From: Candidatus Fermentithermobacillaceae bacterium
GTDB lineage: Bacteria > Bacillota > Sulfobacillia > Fermentithermobacillales > DUSS01
Direction: 5' to 3'
NCBI GenBank assembly: GCA_014896535.1
Contig: JADBKE010000017.1
Span: 62,001 to 126,000 of the forward strand
Length of the DNA: 64,000 bases
Below, piece by piece: positions 10,517 through 19,140 of the stretch (its first letter is position 1; the number at the start of each line of letters is the position of its first letter). Made by a program: the position numbers and the translations under genes. Under the pieces are notes generated by a model. That model did not search any database. It was not told the DNA's origin and saw only the letters and a list, made by a program, of their open reading frames with translations.

Positions 10517-11290
10517 ATGCTTAGGGTAATCGACCTCAACAGCGATGTAGGAGAGAGCTTCGGAAGATGGCGTCTGGGTGACGAGGAGATCCTGCCCTTC
10601 GTGACGTCGGTCAACGTAGCTTGCGGGATGCACGCGGGAGACCCCGTGCACATGGACGAGATCGTCGGCAAAGCTTGCGAACTTAAACTGGCCATCGGAG
10701 CTCACCCCGGATTTCCCGATCTCCAGGGCTTCGGACGGAGGCAAATGAACCTCACTCCCCGGGAAATCGAGACGTACGTTTTGTACCAGGTTTCTGCGTT
10801 GAAGGGATTTGTCGCTTCCAGGGGAAGCTCCCTCACCCACGTAAAACCCCATGGCGCGCTGTACAATATGGCCATGGTAGATGACAAGGTAGCCCGCGCC
10901 CTGGCCCGCGGCGTAGCCAGGGCCGGTGAGCGCCTCATTTTGGTGGGGCTTCCGGGGTCTTGCCTGCTGCAGGCGGCGGATGCCGTGGGGCTGCCGACGG
11001 CGGCCGAAGCTTTTGCGGACCGCGCTTACAACTCAGACGGCACCTTGGTAGAACGAGGGCTGCCCGGTTCAATCATAGAAGATCCGGATGAAGCCGCCCG
11101 AAGAGCTCTCGACATCGCTCTGCGGCGCACGACAAGGAGCACCGACGGGAAGGAAATCTCGATTCCGGCGAAGACCATATGTGTGCACGGCGACACTCCC
11201 GGCGCGGTGGAGATAGCGAAGAGGATACGACAAAGACTCGAGAGCGCCGGCGTGGCGCTCCGGCCTCTTTGCGAGGTCGTCGCGGATTGA
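10517..11290 (+). CDS. pxpA: 5-oxoprolinase subunit A (LamB/YcsF family)
   Basis: IDLNSDVGESFGRWRLGDEEILPFVTSVNVACGMHAGDP; VKPHGALYN. Confidence 0.93.
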   Translation: MLRVIDLNSDVGESFGRWRLGDEEILPFVTSVNVACGMHAGDPVHMDEIVGKACELKLAIGAHPGFPDLQGFGRRQMNLTPREIETYVLYQVSALKGFVASRGSSLTHVKPHGALYNMAMVDDKVARALARGVARAGERLILVGLPGSCLLQAADAVGLPTAAEAFADRAYNSDGTLVERGLPGSIIEDPDEAARRALDIALRRTTRSTDGKEISIPAKTICVHGDTPGAVEIAKRIRQRLESAGVALRPLCEVVAD

Positions 11291-11350
11291 CCGGAAAAGT
11301 CTCGCCGCTTTCTGCCGGGCTCTCCGTCGCTGCATACGGAGGAATCGGAA

Positions 11351-13234
11351 ATGACGTGGGATGCCTCCCCGGGGGGTGCCGCGTTGAGAGAATACCCCCT
11401 GGGTGACAGGACGATTGTCCTGGAACTCGCACAAGAGATCTCGGTTGAAGCGACCATGCGGGTGATGGCTTTCGCCCGAGCTTTTCAGAATCTATCGGAG
11501 GGTACCCGCGGTATCGAAGAGGTCCAGCCTACGTATACGGGGGTAGCCGTTCATTTCGACCCGCGCCTGGTCTCGCCTTCTTACCTCCGTGGGTTGTTGT
11601 ATAAAACTCTGGATGTATTGAGCAGAGACGGGGTCGAAGGTCTCGCGGACCGGAGTACGGAACCAGAGGAGCCCGCAATCGAAGTACCGGTGCTCTACGG
11701 AGGCGACGCCGGCCCCGACCTCGCAGATTCCGCACGGAGGCTCGGAATCGACCCCGAGGAGTTGATCCGCCGCCACTGCGCCCGCGAGTATCTCGTACAT
11801 ATGCTGGGCTTCACGCCCGGGTTCCCGTATCTCGGGACTGTCGACCCATCCATATCGTTGCCGCGCCTGGAAACGCCCAGAACAAGCGTGCCCCAGGGTT
11901 CTGTGGGGATAGCCCGGGAACAGACGGGCATCTATTCCATTCCAGCTCCCGGCGGCTGGCGGATAATAGGAAGAACGCCGTTGAAGGTTTTCTCGCCGGA
12001 CCGCGACAAGCCGTTTTTGTTCGAACCGGGTATGCGTGTGAAGTTCCGGCCCATAACCAGTCAGGAGTACGCCCGCCTCGCCGAGGAAGATCGCGAGCAC
12101 GGAGAACGGTACGAGCTCGGGGATGAGGAGCAGTACGAGCATCGAGAGCGGCACGACTCAGACCAGCGGCCAAAAGGCGCAGCTCTTCCCCGTCCGACAG
12201 TGCGCGGTAAGGCTCCGGTTAAAGAGGCCGTGCCGGCCCTGGTGGTCCGGTCACCCGGGTTTTTCTCAACAGTTCAGGACCTCGGACGCAAGGGCTTCAG
12301 AAAGTACGGCGTTCCCCTGTCGGGGGCAGCGGATCCTGTCTCTCTGATCTGTGGGAATCTTCTGGTAGGAAACCCTCCCGAAGCGGCAGGGGTCGAGATG
12401 ACGTACTCGGGAGCCGCGTTCTTGGCCCTCCTCGACGTGCCGGTGGCCGTAACGGGGGCACCCGCCGAGGTCACCGTAGACGGACGTCCGGTGGACATGT
12501 GGAGGCCCTTCGTTCTGCGCAAATCCTCGGTCCTGGAAATAGGAGCTTTGCCCAAAGGGGCCAGGACTTACCTCGCCGTGGCCGGAGGTATCCAGACCCC
12601 CATCTCTCTCGGGAGCAGGTCAACGTATGTTCGAGCCTCGCTCGGAGGCGTGCACGGCCGGCCGCTCCGGGAAGGCGACGTTCTGGAAACCGGCCCTCAC
12701 CCTGCCCTACCGTGGCTTAGTTCGAGAGATCTAGACTACCGCGGCCTTTTTCCCGCGGCCGGCGAAGAAGTTTGGGTAAGGGTCATCCCCGGTCCCGAAC
12801 CGCCCGTCTCCGGAGCCGGCGGAGCTACCGCCGCAAGACCTGATGCTGCAAACTCGCGGGCGGAAGGATTTGAAGTTCCACCACCCACCGCCCGCACGGA
12901 CGCGGAAATCCTCGAGAAGCTCGCCGCCTCGGCCTATCGGGTCAGTTCCGCTTCGGACAGGATGGGTTTGAGACTCGAAGGTCCGGCGCTGGTCACCGGC
13001 AAAACCGACATAATCTCGGGAGCAGTCGTACCCGGAGTCGTTCAGGTGGGCTCCGATGGTCTCCCCATGGTCCTCCTGGCCGACGGGCAGACCACCGGAG
13101 GGTACTGGAGAATAGCTTCGGTGATTTCAGCGGACCTGCCGATTCTCGGTCAGGTTCGCCCCGGCACCGTCTTGCGGTTCCGCATTGTAGACTACGACGT
13201 CGCTCTTCAGTCTCTCTCCCGGTTTCCTCTTTAA
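11351..13234 (+). CDS. pxpBC: Fused 5-oxoprolinase subunits B and C (PxpB-PxpC; allophanate hydrolase subunit 1/2-like)
   Basis: N-terminal half LGFTPGFPYLGTVDP..VPQGSVGIAREQTGIYSIPAPGGWRIIGRTP (PxpB/KipI); C-terminal half GFFSTVQDLGRKGFRKYGVPLSGAADP..TGGYWRIASVISADLPILGQ (PxpC/KipA). Confidence 0.93.
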   Translation: MTWDASPGGAALREYPLGDRTIVLELAQEISVEATMRVMAFARAFQNLSEGTRGIEEVQPTYTGVAVHFDPRLVSPSYLRGLLYKTLDVLSRDGVEGLADRSTEPEEPAIEVPVLYGGDAGPDLADSARRLGIDPEELIRRHCAREYLVHMLGFTPGFPYLGTVDPSISLPRLETPRTSVPQGSVGIAREQTGIYSIPAPGGWRIIGRTPLKVFSPDRDKPFLFEPGMRVKFRPITSQEYARLAEEDREHGERYELGDEEQYEHRERHDSDQRPKGAALPRPTVRGKAPVKEAVPALVVRSPGFFSTVQDLGRKGFRKYGVPLSGAADPVSLICGNLLVGNPPEAAGVEMTYSGAAFLALLDVPVAVTGAPAEVTVDGRPVDMWRPFVLRKSSVLEIGALPKGARTYLAVAGGIQTPISLGSRSTYVRASLGGVHGRPLREGDVLETGPHPALPWLSSRDLDYRGLFPAAGEEVWVRVIPGPEPPVSGAGGATAARPDAANSRAEGFEVPPPTARTDAEILEKLAASAYRVSSASDRMGLRLEGPALVTGKTDIISGAVVPGVVQVGSDGLPMVLLADGQTTGGYWRIASVISADLPILGQVRPGTVLRFRIVDYDVALQSLSRFPL

Positions 13235-13323
13235 GCGGGCCTGAACGCTACGGGCCTCTGCCACAAATCGATACATCCAGCTATCACTTCTTGACCGACC
13301 TGTCTCGGCCGATCGTAACAGTC

Positions 13324-14175
13324 TTACATGCTGCCACATTTGGAGTGGTAAAGCCCGTCGTCCTCCGACCGGTATTTCTGAGCAGGCCTTAACGGAATCA
13401 CCTGCGGCCACCCTCCCTCCGGATGAGGGAAGACATGGCATTCGGCGCCGTAAACCTCCCGGATGGTTTCCGCGGTCACGGTTTCCGCAGGAGAACCGCT
13501 CCGGTAAACCCGTCCTTCCCGGATAAAGTACAGGGACGAAGCGAATCTCGCAGCCAGATTGAGGTCGTGAAGGATAACCACCACGGCTGCTTTTCTCTCC
13601 CGCGCCGTGCGAGAAAGCACCTCCATGACCCAGATTTCGTAGGCCATATCCAGATGAGCCGTGGGTTCGTCGAGGAGAAGGACGGACGTCTCCTGGCAAA
13701 GCGCTCGGGCCAGGTATACCCTCTGCCTCTCGCCCGAGCTCAGGTCGGTGATGGGCCTCTGGGCCAGATCGTCCACGCAGAGCAGGCTCATGGCGCGTCG
13801 GGCGGCTGCGACGTCGTTCGGACCCTCTTTACCCAACGGTCCGATGTGAGGAAGTCGCCCGAGGAGCACCGTCTCTTCGACGGTAAAACCGAAGACCGGC
13901 TCGATCTCGGCGCCCATGAAGGTGAGGAGCTTCCCCCTTTCCCTGGCGGGCATCGCGGCGACATCCCGGCCCAGAACTCGCGACGAGCCTCTTACCGGCC
14001 TCAGGAAGCCCGAAGCGATCTTCAAGAGAGTGGATTTACCGGCGCCGTTCGGCCCCACTATCGCTGTGATTTCGCCGGGAGCGGCGGCGAACGTCACATC
14101 CTGAACTACCCAGCGGCGCCCGTAAGAAAACCAGACGCCGTCCAGCTGCACGAGAGCTTCCTCTGTGTCCCTCAT
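13324..14175 (-). CDS. btuD: ABC transporter ATP-binding protein (cobalamin/iron-chelate type)
   Basis: GPNGAGKSTLLKIASG, LSSGERQRVYLARAL, LLLDEPTAHLD; cobalamin assignment from upstream riboswitch. Confidence 0.85.
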   Translation of the reverse strand: MRDTEEALVQLDGVWFSYGRRWVVQDVTFAAAPGEITAIVGPNGAGKSTLLKIASGFLRPVRGSSRVLGRDVAAMPARERGKLLTFMGAEIEPVFGFTVEETVLLGRLPHIGPLGKEGPNDVAAARRAMSLLCVDDLAQRPITDLSSGERQRVYLARALCQETSVLLLDEPTAHLDMAYEIWVMEVLSRTARERKAAVVVILHDLNLAARFASSLYFIREGRVYRSGSPAETVTAETIREVYGAECHVFPHPEGGWPQVIPLRPAQKYRSEDDGLYHSKCGSM

Positions 14176-14269
14176 TTCCCGATCATCCCTTGTCCCACGA
14201 ACGCCTCCCCGTCATTCCCACCCTGACCGCAGCTGCGTCTGTCCTGAAGAACCAGACCCTGGTCGACCT

Positions 14270-15331
14270 CTAGCTTTCAGTCCCGCGCCCGCGTTTCCGT
14301 TGCTGAAACAAGAGGTAGAGAAAGAAGGGCGCCCCTCCCATCGCGGTGATCACTCCTACGGGGATTTCCGCCGGGGGAACGAGCGTCCTGGCCAGAAGGT
14401 CCGACAGCACCAGCAGAGAAGCCCCTGCCAATCCCGAGCAGGGGACCAGCCACCGATGGGCAGGTCCTATGACAAGCCGTACGGCGTGAGGAACCACGAG
14501 GCCCACGAACCCGATGGGCCCTGTAAAAGCGACAGATTGAGCCGTTATCAGCGAAGCGGCGAAAAGCGCCAGCCGCTTGGATCTCTCGACATCCAGGCCG
14601 AGATGAAACGCCGTTTCTTCGCCGAAGGCGAGCGCGTCCAAAGGGCGCGATAGCAACCATATGAGCGTCCCCAGGACCAGTACGTAAGGAAAGGAAACCC
14701 CTAGCGAACTCCAGGAAGATCTCGCCAGTCCCCCCATGGTCCAGAATACAATCTCTTCCGTCCTTTGCCTAAAGAGCACCATTATTAAAGCTACCACCGA
14801 GTGAATCATGCTGGACAGCGCGACTCCCGAAAGAAGAAGGGTCAAAAGTTCCGTCCTGCCGTGCCAGGTGGCCAGGGAGTACACCACCAGCATCGCACAG
14901 AATGCGCCGAAAAAGGCGGGAATCGGGAGAGCCCATGCCCCGAAGGCTCTTCCGACCCCGAACACGATACCCAGCACGGCGCCTAAAGACGCACCCGACG
15001 ACACGCCCAGGATATACGGGTCGGCCATGGGGTTCCTAAAGAGCCCCTGCATCACGGCGCCGGCGATTCCCAGGGAGAACCCGACGAGCGAACCCATGAG
15101 AACCCTGGGAAGCCTCAATCGCCACAGGATTTCCGACCGGACCTGGCTTTCGGGGTCACCGGGAGGTGGTCCTTGGAATAGGAGAGTCAAGACCTCCTTA
15201 GGGGGGACGGGGACCGCCCCCAGTCCCACCCCAAGGAAAATCACGGCTACCAGGAAGGCAACGAGACCTATCGTTACCCAGCCTTTCTTGCTGGCCCCCC
15301 CGGCTCTCCCTCCGGAAAACAGCCCGGTCAT
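14270..15331 (-). CDS. btuC: FecCD/BtuC-type ABC permease
   Basis: RLPRVLMGSLVGFSLGIAGAVMQGLFRNPMADPYILGVSSGASLGAV; GFVGLVVPHAVRLVIGPAHR. Confidence 0.9.
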   Translation of the reverse strand: MTGLFSGGRAGGASKKGWVTIGLVAFLVAVIFLGVGLGAVPVPPKEVLTLLFQGPPPGDPESQVRSEILWRLRLPRVLMGSLVGFSLGIAGAVMQGLFRNPMADPYILGVSSGASLGAVLGIVFGVGRAFGAWALPIPAFFGAFCAMLVVYSLATWHGRTELLTLLLSGVALSSMIHSVVALIMVLFRQRTEEIVFWTMGGLARSSWSSLGVSFPYVLVLGTLIWLLSRPLDALAFGEETAFHLGLDVERSKRLALFAASLITAQSVAFTGPIGFVGLVVPHAVRLVIGPAHRWLVPCSGLAGASLLVLSDLLARTLVPPAEIPVGVITAMGGAPFFLYLLFQQRKRGRGTES

Positions 15332-16281
15332 TTGCCGCCCATGGCCTCCGGATAGAGCGCTCTGGCCACTGCCTCGATGGCCTTAACGATCTCGGGCCCC
15401 GGTCGCGAAATCAGGTCCGGGTCGATGAAGAAGACCTTGCCGTCCCTTACCGCTTGCAGCGAGGACCACCCGGGTCTGGACTCCAAAAGGTGATATGACT
15501 CTCTGGGAAACGTCACCAGGATAGCATCGGGCGAACGCTCGATCAACGTTTCCATGCTCACCTGAAGATACGGTTGAGCGGCGTCAGCCATCACGTTTAC
15601 CGCCCCCGCCCGTGTAACAACGTCATTCACGAAAGACCCGGGCCCTACGGTCCAGAGGTCGGGATCGATCGCCACGAAGACCGAAACTCTCTTCTCGCCA
15701 GACGACGGCACCTTAGAGGTTATCTCGCTGAGGGAGGACCTCATGGAGTCGACGAGCCGTCGCGCTTCCCTGGACTTCCCCGTGACCTCGCCGATCCTTT
15801 GAATGAGGGCGAACACATCGTCGACCGTGGCAGGGTTCGAGACGAACACCGGGTAACCCAGCTTTTCGATTTCCTTCACGTGAAGAGACTCGGTTGTCCC
15901 GGTCACGAACACCAGGTCCGGCTTGAGGGACACGATCTTCTCGCGATTGAGGTTAAAGGCATCTCCAACTTTCTCTTTGTTTTTGGCCTCCTCAGGCTTG
16001 TTGCAGAAACTCGTAACCCCTACAACTCTGTCGCCGAGACCGAGGGCAAACAGGATCTCGGTGTACGCCGGGGCCAGCGAAATTATCCGCTGGGGAGTGG
16101 AAGGCAAGGTCAACGTACGACCCGCCATATCCTGGAACGTCTTCGGACCTCTGCAACCCGAAAGAGCTATCGCTGACGCCAAAAGCTCCAGGAGTAAAGC
16201 CAGCACCAGCAAAAGACCCACAGCTCGGCCCGGCCTAATACTGGAGCGCGCTAAACTTCCAGATGAAGGATTCCGCGTCAT
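15328..16281 (-). CDS. btuF: ABC transporter substrate-binding lipoprotein (BtuF-like)
   Basis: Lipobox ALSGC; PQRIISLAPAYTEILFALGLGDRVVGVTSFCNKPEEA. Start set to 16281 because the longer ORF overlaps the riboswitch terminator. Confidence 0.85.
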   Translation of the reverse strand: MTRNPSSGSLARSSIRPGRAVGLLLVLALLLELLASAIALSGCRGPKTFQDMAGRTLTLPSTPQRIISLAPAYTEILFALGLGDRVVGVTSFCNKPEEAKNKEKVGDAFNLNREKIVSLKPDLVFVTGTTESLHVKEIEKLGYPVFVSNPATVDDVFALIQRIGEVTGKSREARRLVDSMRSSLSEITSKVPSSGEKRVSVFVAIDPDLWTVGPGSFVNDVVTRAGAVNVMADAAQPYLQVSMETLIERSPDAILVTFPRESYHLLESRPGWSSLQAVRDGKVFFIDPDLISRPGPEIVKAIEAVARALYPEAMGGK

Positions 16282-16458
16282 GTTTTCTACATCTCCTCTC
16301 ATGCGTCGTTTGATCACAGCCTTTAGCTCAAACTCGCCCGCAGCTTGAGCCGGCAGAGCAAACCCGCCGGTTCCACGCTGTCGTGGCCGCTGGTCGCTCA
16401 AGCCCGCCGGCAGCTTGCCACCGGGCTCACGCAACTGGATGATTACGGCCCCTGCACG

Positions 16459-16484
16459 AAAAAGCCCCGGCGAAGTGCCGGGGC
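16459..16484 (-). terminator. Riboswitch expression-platform terminator
   Basis: Minus strand GCCCCGGCACTTCGCCGGGGCTTTTT. Confidence 0.8.
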
Positions 16485-16534
16485 GTACCTGTCCGTCACA
16501 AGCCAACCCCCCTTTCGCTCGAAGGTAAGTCAGC

Positions 16535-16735
16535 TGCTCAGGTCAAGGCAGGTCTCCTGGCTGCCAGGTCATCGCGCCTCGCCCCTTCCCGCCTTGCGGC
16601 AGTGGGATCTGCGAGGAACTCGCTGGTCACAGTGGCGGCACCGCGCCGGCTGGACACACAGGGTGTCTCCCGGACTTCCCTATTCTCCCTCAACGGGCAC
16701 CTTGACCCCTATTCAGTTTTTCCCAGGTGTAGGAA
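16535..16735 (-). ncRNA. Cobalamin (B12) riboswitch aptamer
   Basis: Minus strand contains B12 box AGCCAGGAGACCTGCC (about 16546-16562), GCCGCCACTG (about 16630-16639) and AGGTGCCCG...GGGAGAATAGGGAA near the 5' end. Confidence 0.88.
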
Positions 16736-16785
16736 ACCCTCCTCCTTGGAATACTGCCGGTGAAGCTGCGACTGGAGGCATCACT

Positions 16786-17055
16786 ATGGTCACGGTCAGA
16801 CCCGACAAGGAACTCGGATGGGTGATTCTTTCGTCGTCGTTTCTGGTATTCCTCCTCGCCTCGGTTGTGATAGCCTGCTACCCACCGTTCCCCGGCGGTC
16901 TGCCATTGCCGGTCACCCTCGCCCGCCCATACGTGGGAAGAGCGGTCTTCAGGGCGATCCTCACCTTCACCAAGTATACCTCCGTCGCCGGAATGGGGCT
17001 AGGCCTTTACGGCATCATCGCGTGGCCTTCCAACCAGAACGTCCGTCCTTCGTAG
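16786..17055 (+). CDS. Small uncharacterised two-TM membrane protein (89 aa)
   Basis: ATG at 16786 with GGAGG SD; MVTVRPDKELGWVILSSSFLVFLLASVVIACYPPFPGG...VFRAILTFTKYTSVAGMGLGLYGIIAW. Confidence 0.5.
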   Translation: MVTVRPDKELGWVILSSSFLVFLLASVVIACYPPFPGGLPLPVTLARPYVGRAVFRAILTFTKYTSVAGMGLGLYGIIAWPSNQNVRPS

Positions 17056-17060
17056 AGCCG

Positions 17061-17096
17061 GAAGGAAGGGAAGGAAGGGAAGGAAGGGAAGGAAGG
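17061..17096. repeat. Tandem repeat (GAAGGAAGG)x4
   Basis: Four exact 9-bp units. Confidence 0.9.
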
Positions 17097-17128
17097 GCGG
17101 ACCCTCCCCGTCGTTTCACCAGCATCGC

Positions 17129-18205
17129 TCACAAGTATCGCCGCAATCCCTCGGACGGGGTCAGACCGGGTATTCTTCCTCGCTTGGCCACCGGCCTGCC
17201 CTCGATTTCCTTGATATCCATGGTCATGTCTATGGGTTTGGCCGCAGAAATGTAACTCCCGACCCCGAAGGCGGACGCGCCTGCTTCCGCCAGGATGGTC
17301 ATCCTCTCGGGAGTGAGCCCGCCGGAAACCAGTATGTTCACGTGCGAGAACCCCGCCTGGTCCAGCCTGGCCCTGACCTCCCGCACCAGATCGGGCGTGA
17401 CTCCCCCTCTTTCCTTGGGCGTGTCCAGCCTCACCCCGGCGAGTTTGTCCCTGAGCACTTCAGCTACGCGCAAAGCCTCTTCGGCCTCGTCATGGAAGGT
17501 GTCCACCAGGATGATCCTGGGCGCGTCCGGAGGCATGTGGGTATCGTAGGCCAGGGCCGTCTTGACCGTGTCCCCCATGATCAACACCAGCGCATGGGGG
17601 ATGGTTCCCACAGGCCTCTTCCCCATGAGTTTCGCCGCCAGTATGCAAGCGGCACCGGCCGCCCCTCCCACCATCGCCGCCCTTTCCAGCACCGGGGCAA
17701 CCGCGGGGTGGACATGTCTTGCTCCAAAGCAGTAGAAGGGACGACCACCGGCAGCCAAGAAACACTCCCTCGCCCGGGTCGCCCACGCGGACGAACTCGC
17801 CAGAATCCCCAAGAGCGCCGTTTCGTAAATCCCGAAGGCGCAATATGGCCCGGTAATCCTCATAATCGCCTGCTTTTCCCGGAACGGTTCGCCTTCGGGG
17901 AGCGCCCAGACTTGGACAGGAAGACCGCGCAACAACTGGATACATTCGGGAGTGCCGGCCATGATGCCGTCCCTTTCCGGGAAAATTTCCGCAGTGACGA
18001 CGGTATCCGCCTTGCCCTCGCGTAAGAGGATCTCACGGGTCCGGACGAAGTATATGTCGCTGGTAGCTCCGCTCAAAATCTCTTCGTGAGTTGCAGAGAA
18101 CAATCGTTCCTGTTCAACCTGATATTCTTCAACTTCCTGTACCGTGCCCAGAATCTTTCGACCGTCTTGTCCTATCGTCGATTGCATCTCTTTCCTCCCC
18201 TTCAA
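17129..18205 (-). CDS. pncB: Nicotinate phosphoribosyltransferase
   Basis: YFVRTREILLREGKADTVVTAEIFPERDGIMAG; FGARHVHPAVAPVLERAAMVGG; VSGGLTPERMTILAEAGASAFGVGSYI. Confidence 0.88.
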   Translation of the reverse strand: MKGRKEMQSTIGQDGRKILGTVQEVEEYQVEQERLFSATHEEILSGATSDIYFVRTREILLREGKADTVVTAEIFPERDGIMAGTPECIQLLRGLPVQVWALPEGEPFREKQAIMRITGPYCAFGIYETALLGILASSSAWATRARECFLAAGGRPFYCFGARHVHPAVAPVLERAAMVGGAAGAACILAAKLMGKRPVGTIPHALVLIMGDTVKTALAYDTHMPPDAPRIILVDTFHDEAEEALRVAEVLRDKLAGVRLDTPKERGGVTPDLVREVRARLDQAGFSHVNILVSGGLTPERMTILAEAGASAFGVGSYISAAKPIDMTMDIKEIEGRPVAKRGRIPGLTPSEGLRRYL

Positions 18206-18935
18206 GTCCCGCGGCCTGTCGCAACGCCCGGACCTCCCGCCGGGTCAGTCGCCTCCACCGTCCTGGCGGAAGCTCGCCGATCTTCAGAGGACCAATGGCG
18301 ACGCGCATCAGCTTGAGGGGCTCATACCCCACCGCCCGGCATACGTTCTTCACCACGTGCTTTTGTCCTTCGTGAAGCTCTATTTCTATCTTCGTAGGCT
18401 CGAACCTGCCCCGTCCCTGCGATGGAATGAACCGCGCGGAGTCAACCCGGACGATTCTGTCACCCACTCTTACCCCCGCCAGCATCATCTCGAGTTTTTT
18501 CTGGTCAGGCGGCCCGTCCACTTCGACCACATAGCGTTTACGCACCTCAAAAGCGGGGTGCGTAAGGCGGAAAGCCAGCTCACCGTCGTTTGTCATGAGC
18601 ATGAGGCCCATCGCATCGAAATCGAGCCTTCCCACGGGATACACCCTGGTCTCCACACCGTCCAGGAGATCCATGACCGTCTTTCTACCCAGGGGATCCT
18701 TTACGGTGGAGAGATAACCAGGTGGCTTGTTCAAAGCTATGTACGTCTTGGGACCCGAGGGCACCCGCACCTCCCTGCCATCCACCCGAACCCTGTCTTT
18801 TTCCGGATCGATCCTCTGACCAATGTGGGCGCGGACGCCGTTCACCGTCACCCTGCCCTGGGCAATGAGGAGCTCGCACCCCCTTCGCGATGCGATTCCC
18901 GCGTGAGCCAGAAACTTCTGAAGCTTCTGCTCCAA
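18129..18935 (-). CDS. rluB: Ribosomal large-subunit pseudouridine synthase (RsuA/RluB family)
   Basis: S4 domain KFLAHAGIASRRGCELLIAQGRVTVNG; YPVGRLDFDAMGLMLMTNDGELAFRLTHP. Confidence 0.93.
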   Translation of the reverse strand: MEQKLQKFLAHAGIASRRGCELLIAQGRVTVNGVRAHIGQRIDPEKDRVRVDGREVRVPSGPKTYIALNKPPGYLSTVKDPLGRKTVMDLLDGVETRVYPVGRLDFDAMGLMLMTNDGELAFRLTHPAFEVRKRYVVEVDGPPDQKKLEMMLAGVRVGDRIVRVDSARFIPSQGRGRFEPTKIEIELHEGQKHVVKNVCRAVGYEPLKLMRVAIGPLKIGELPPGRWRRLTRREVRALRQAAGLEGEERDAIDDRTRRSKDSGHGTGS

Positions 18936-19027
18936 AGACCTTTCCTCCTGGCAACGAGTATAAAGCAGCGAGGTTGAGCTGGCCAGCGCGAAAACCCGAT
19001 CGTCCAGAAGCCGCCCAGGCCGGGACC

Positions 19028-19140
19028 TGTTCTGTGCTGTTCTGTGCTGTTCTGTGCTGTTCTGTGCTGTTCTGTTCTGTGCTGTTCTGTTCTGTGCTGT
19101 GCTGGTCTGGCCTGGTCTGGTCGGGTCAGGTCGGGTCAGG
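19028..19140. repeat. Degenerating minisatellite: (CTGTTCTGTG)n grading into GGTCTGGCCT/GGTCGGGTCA units
   Basis: About four to five near-perfect decamers, then imperfect variants, immediately downstream of the stop codon of the 19136..20368 gene. Confidence 0.9.
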
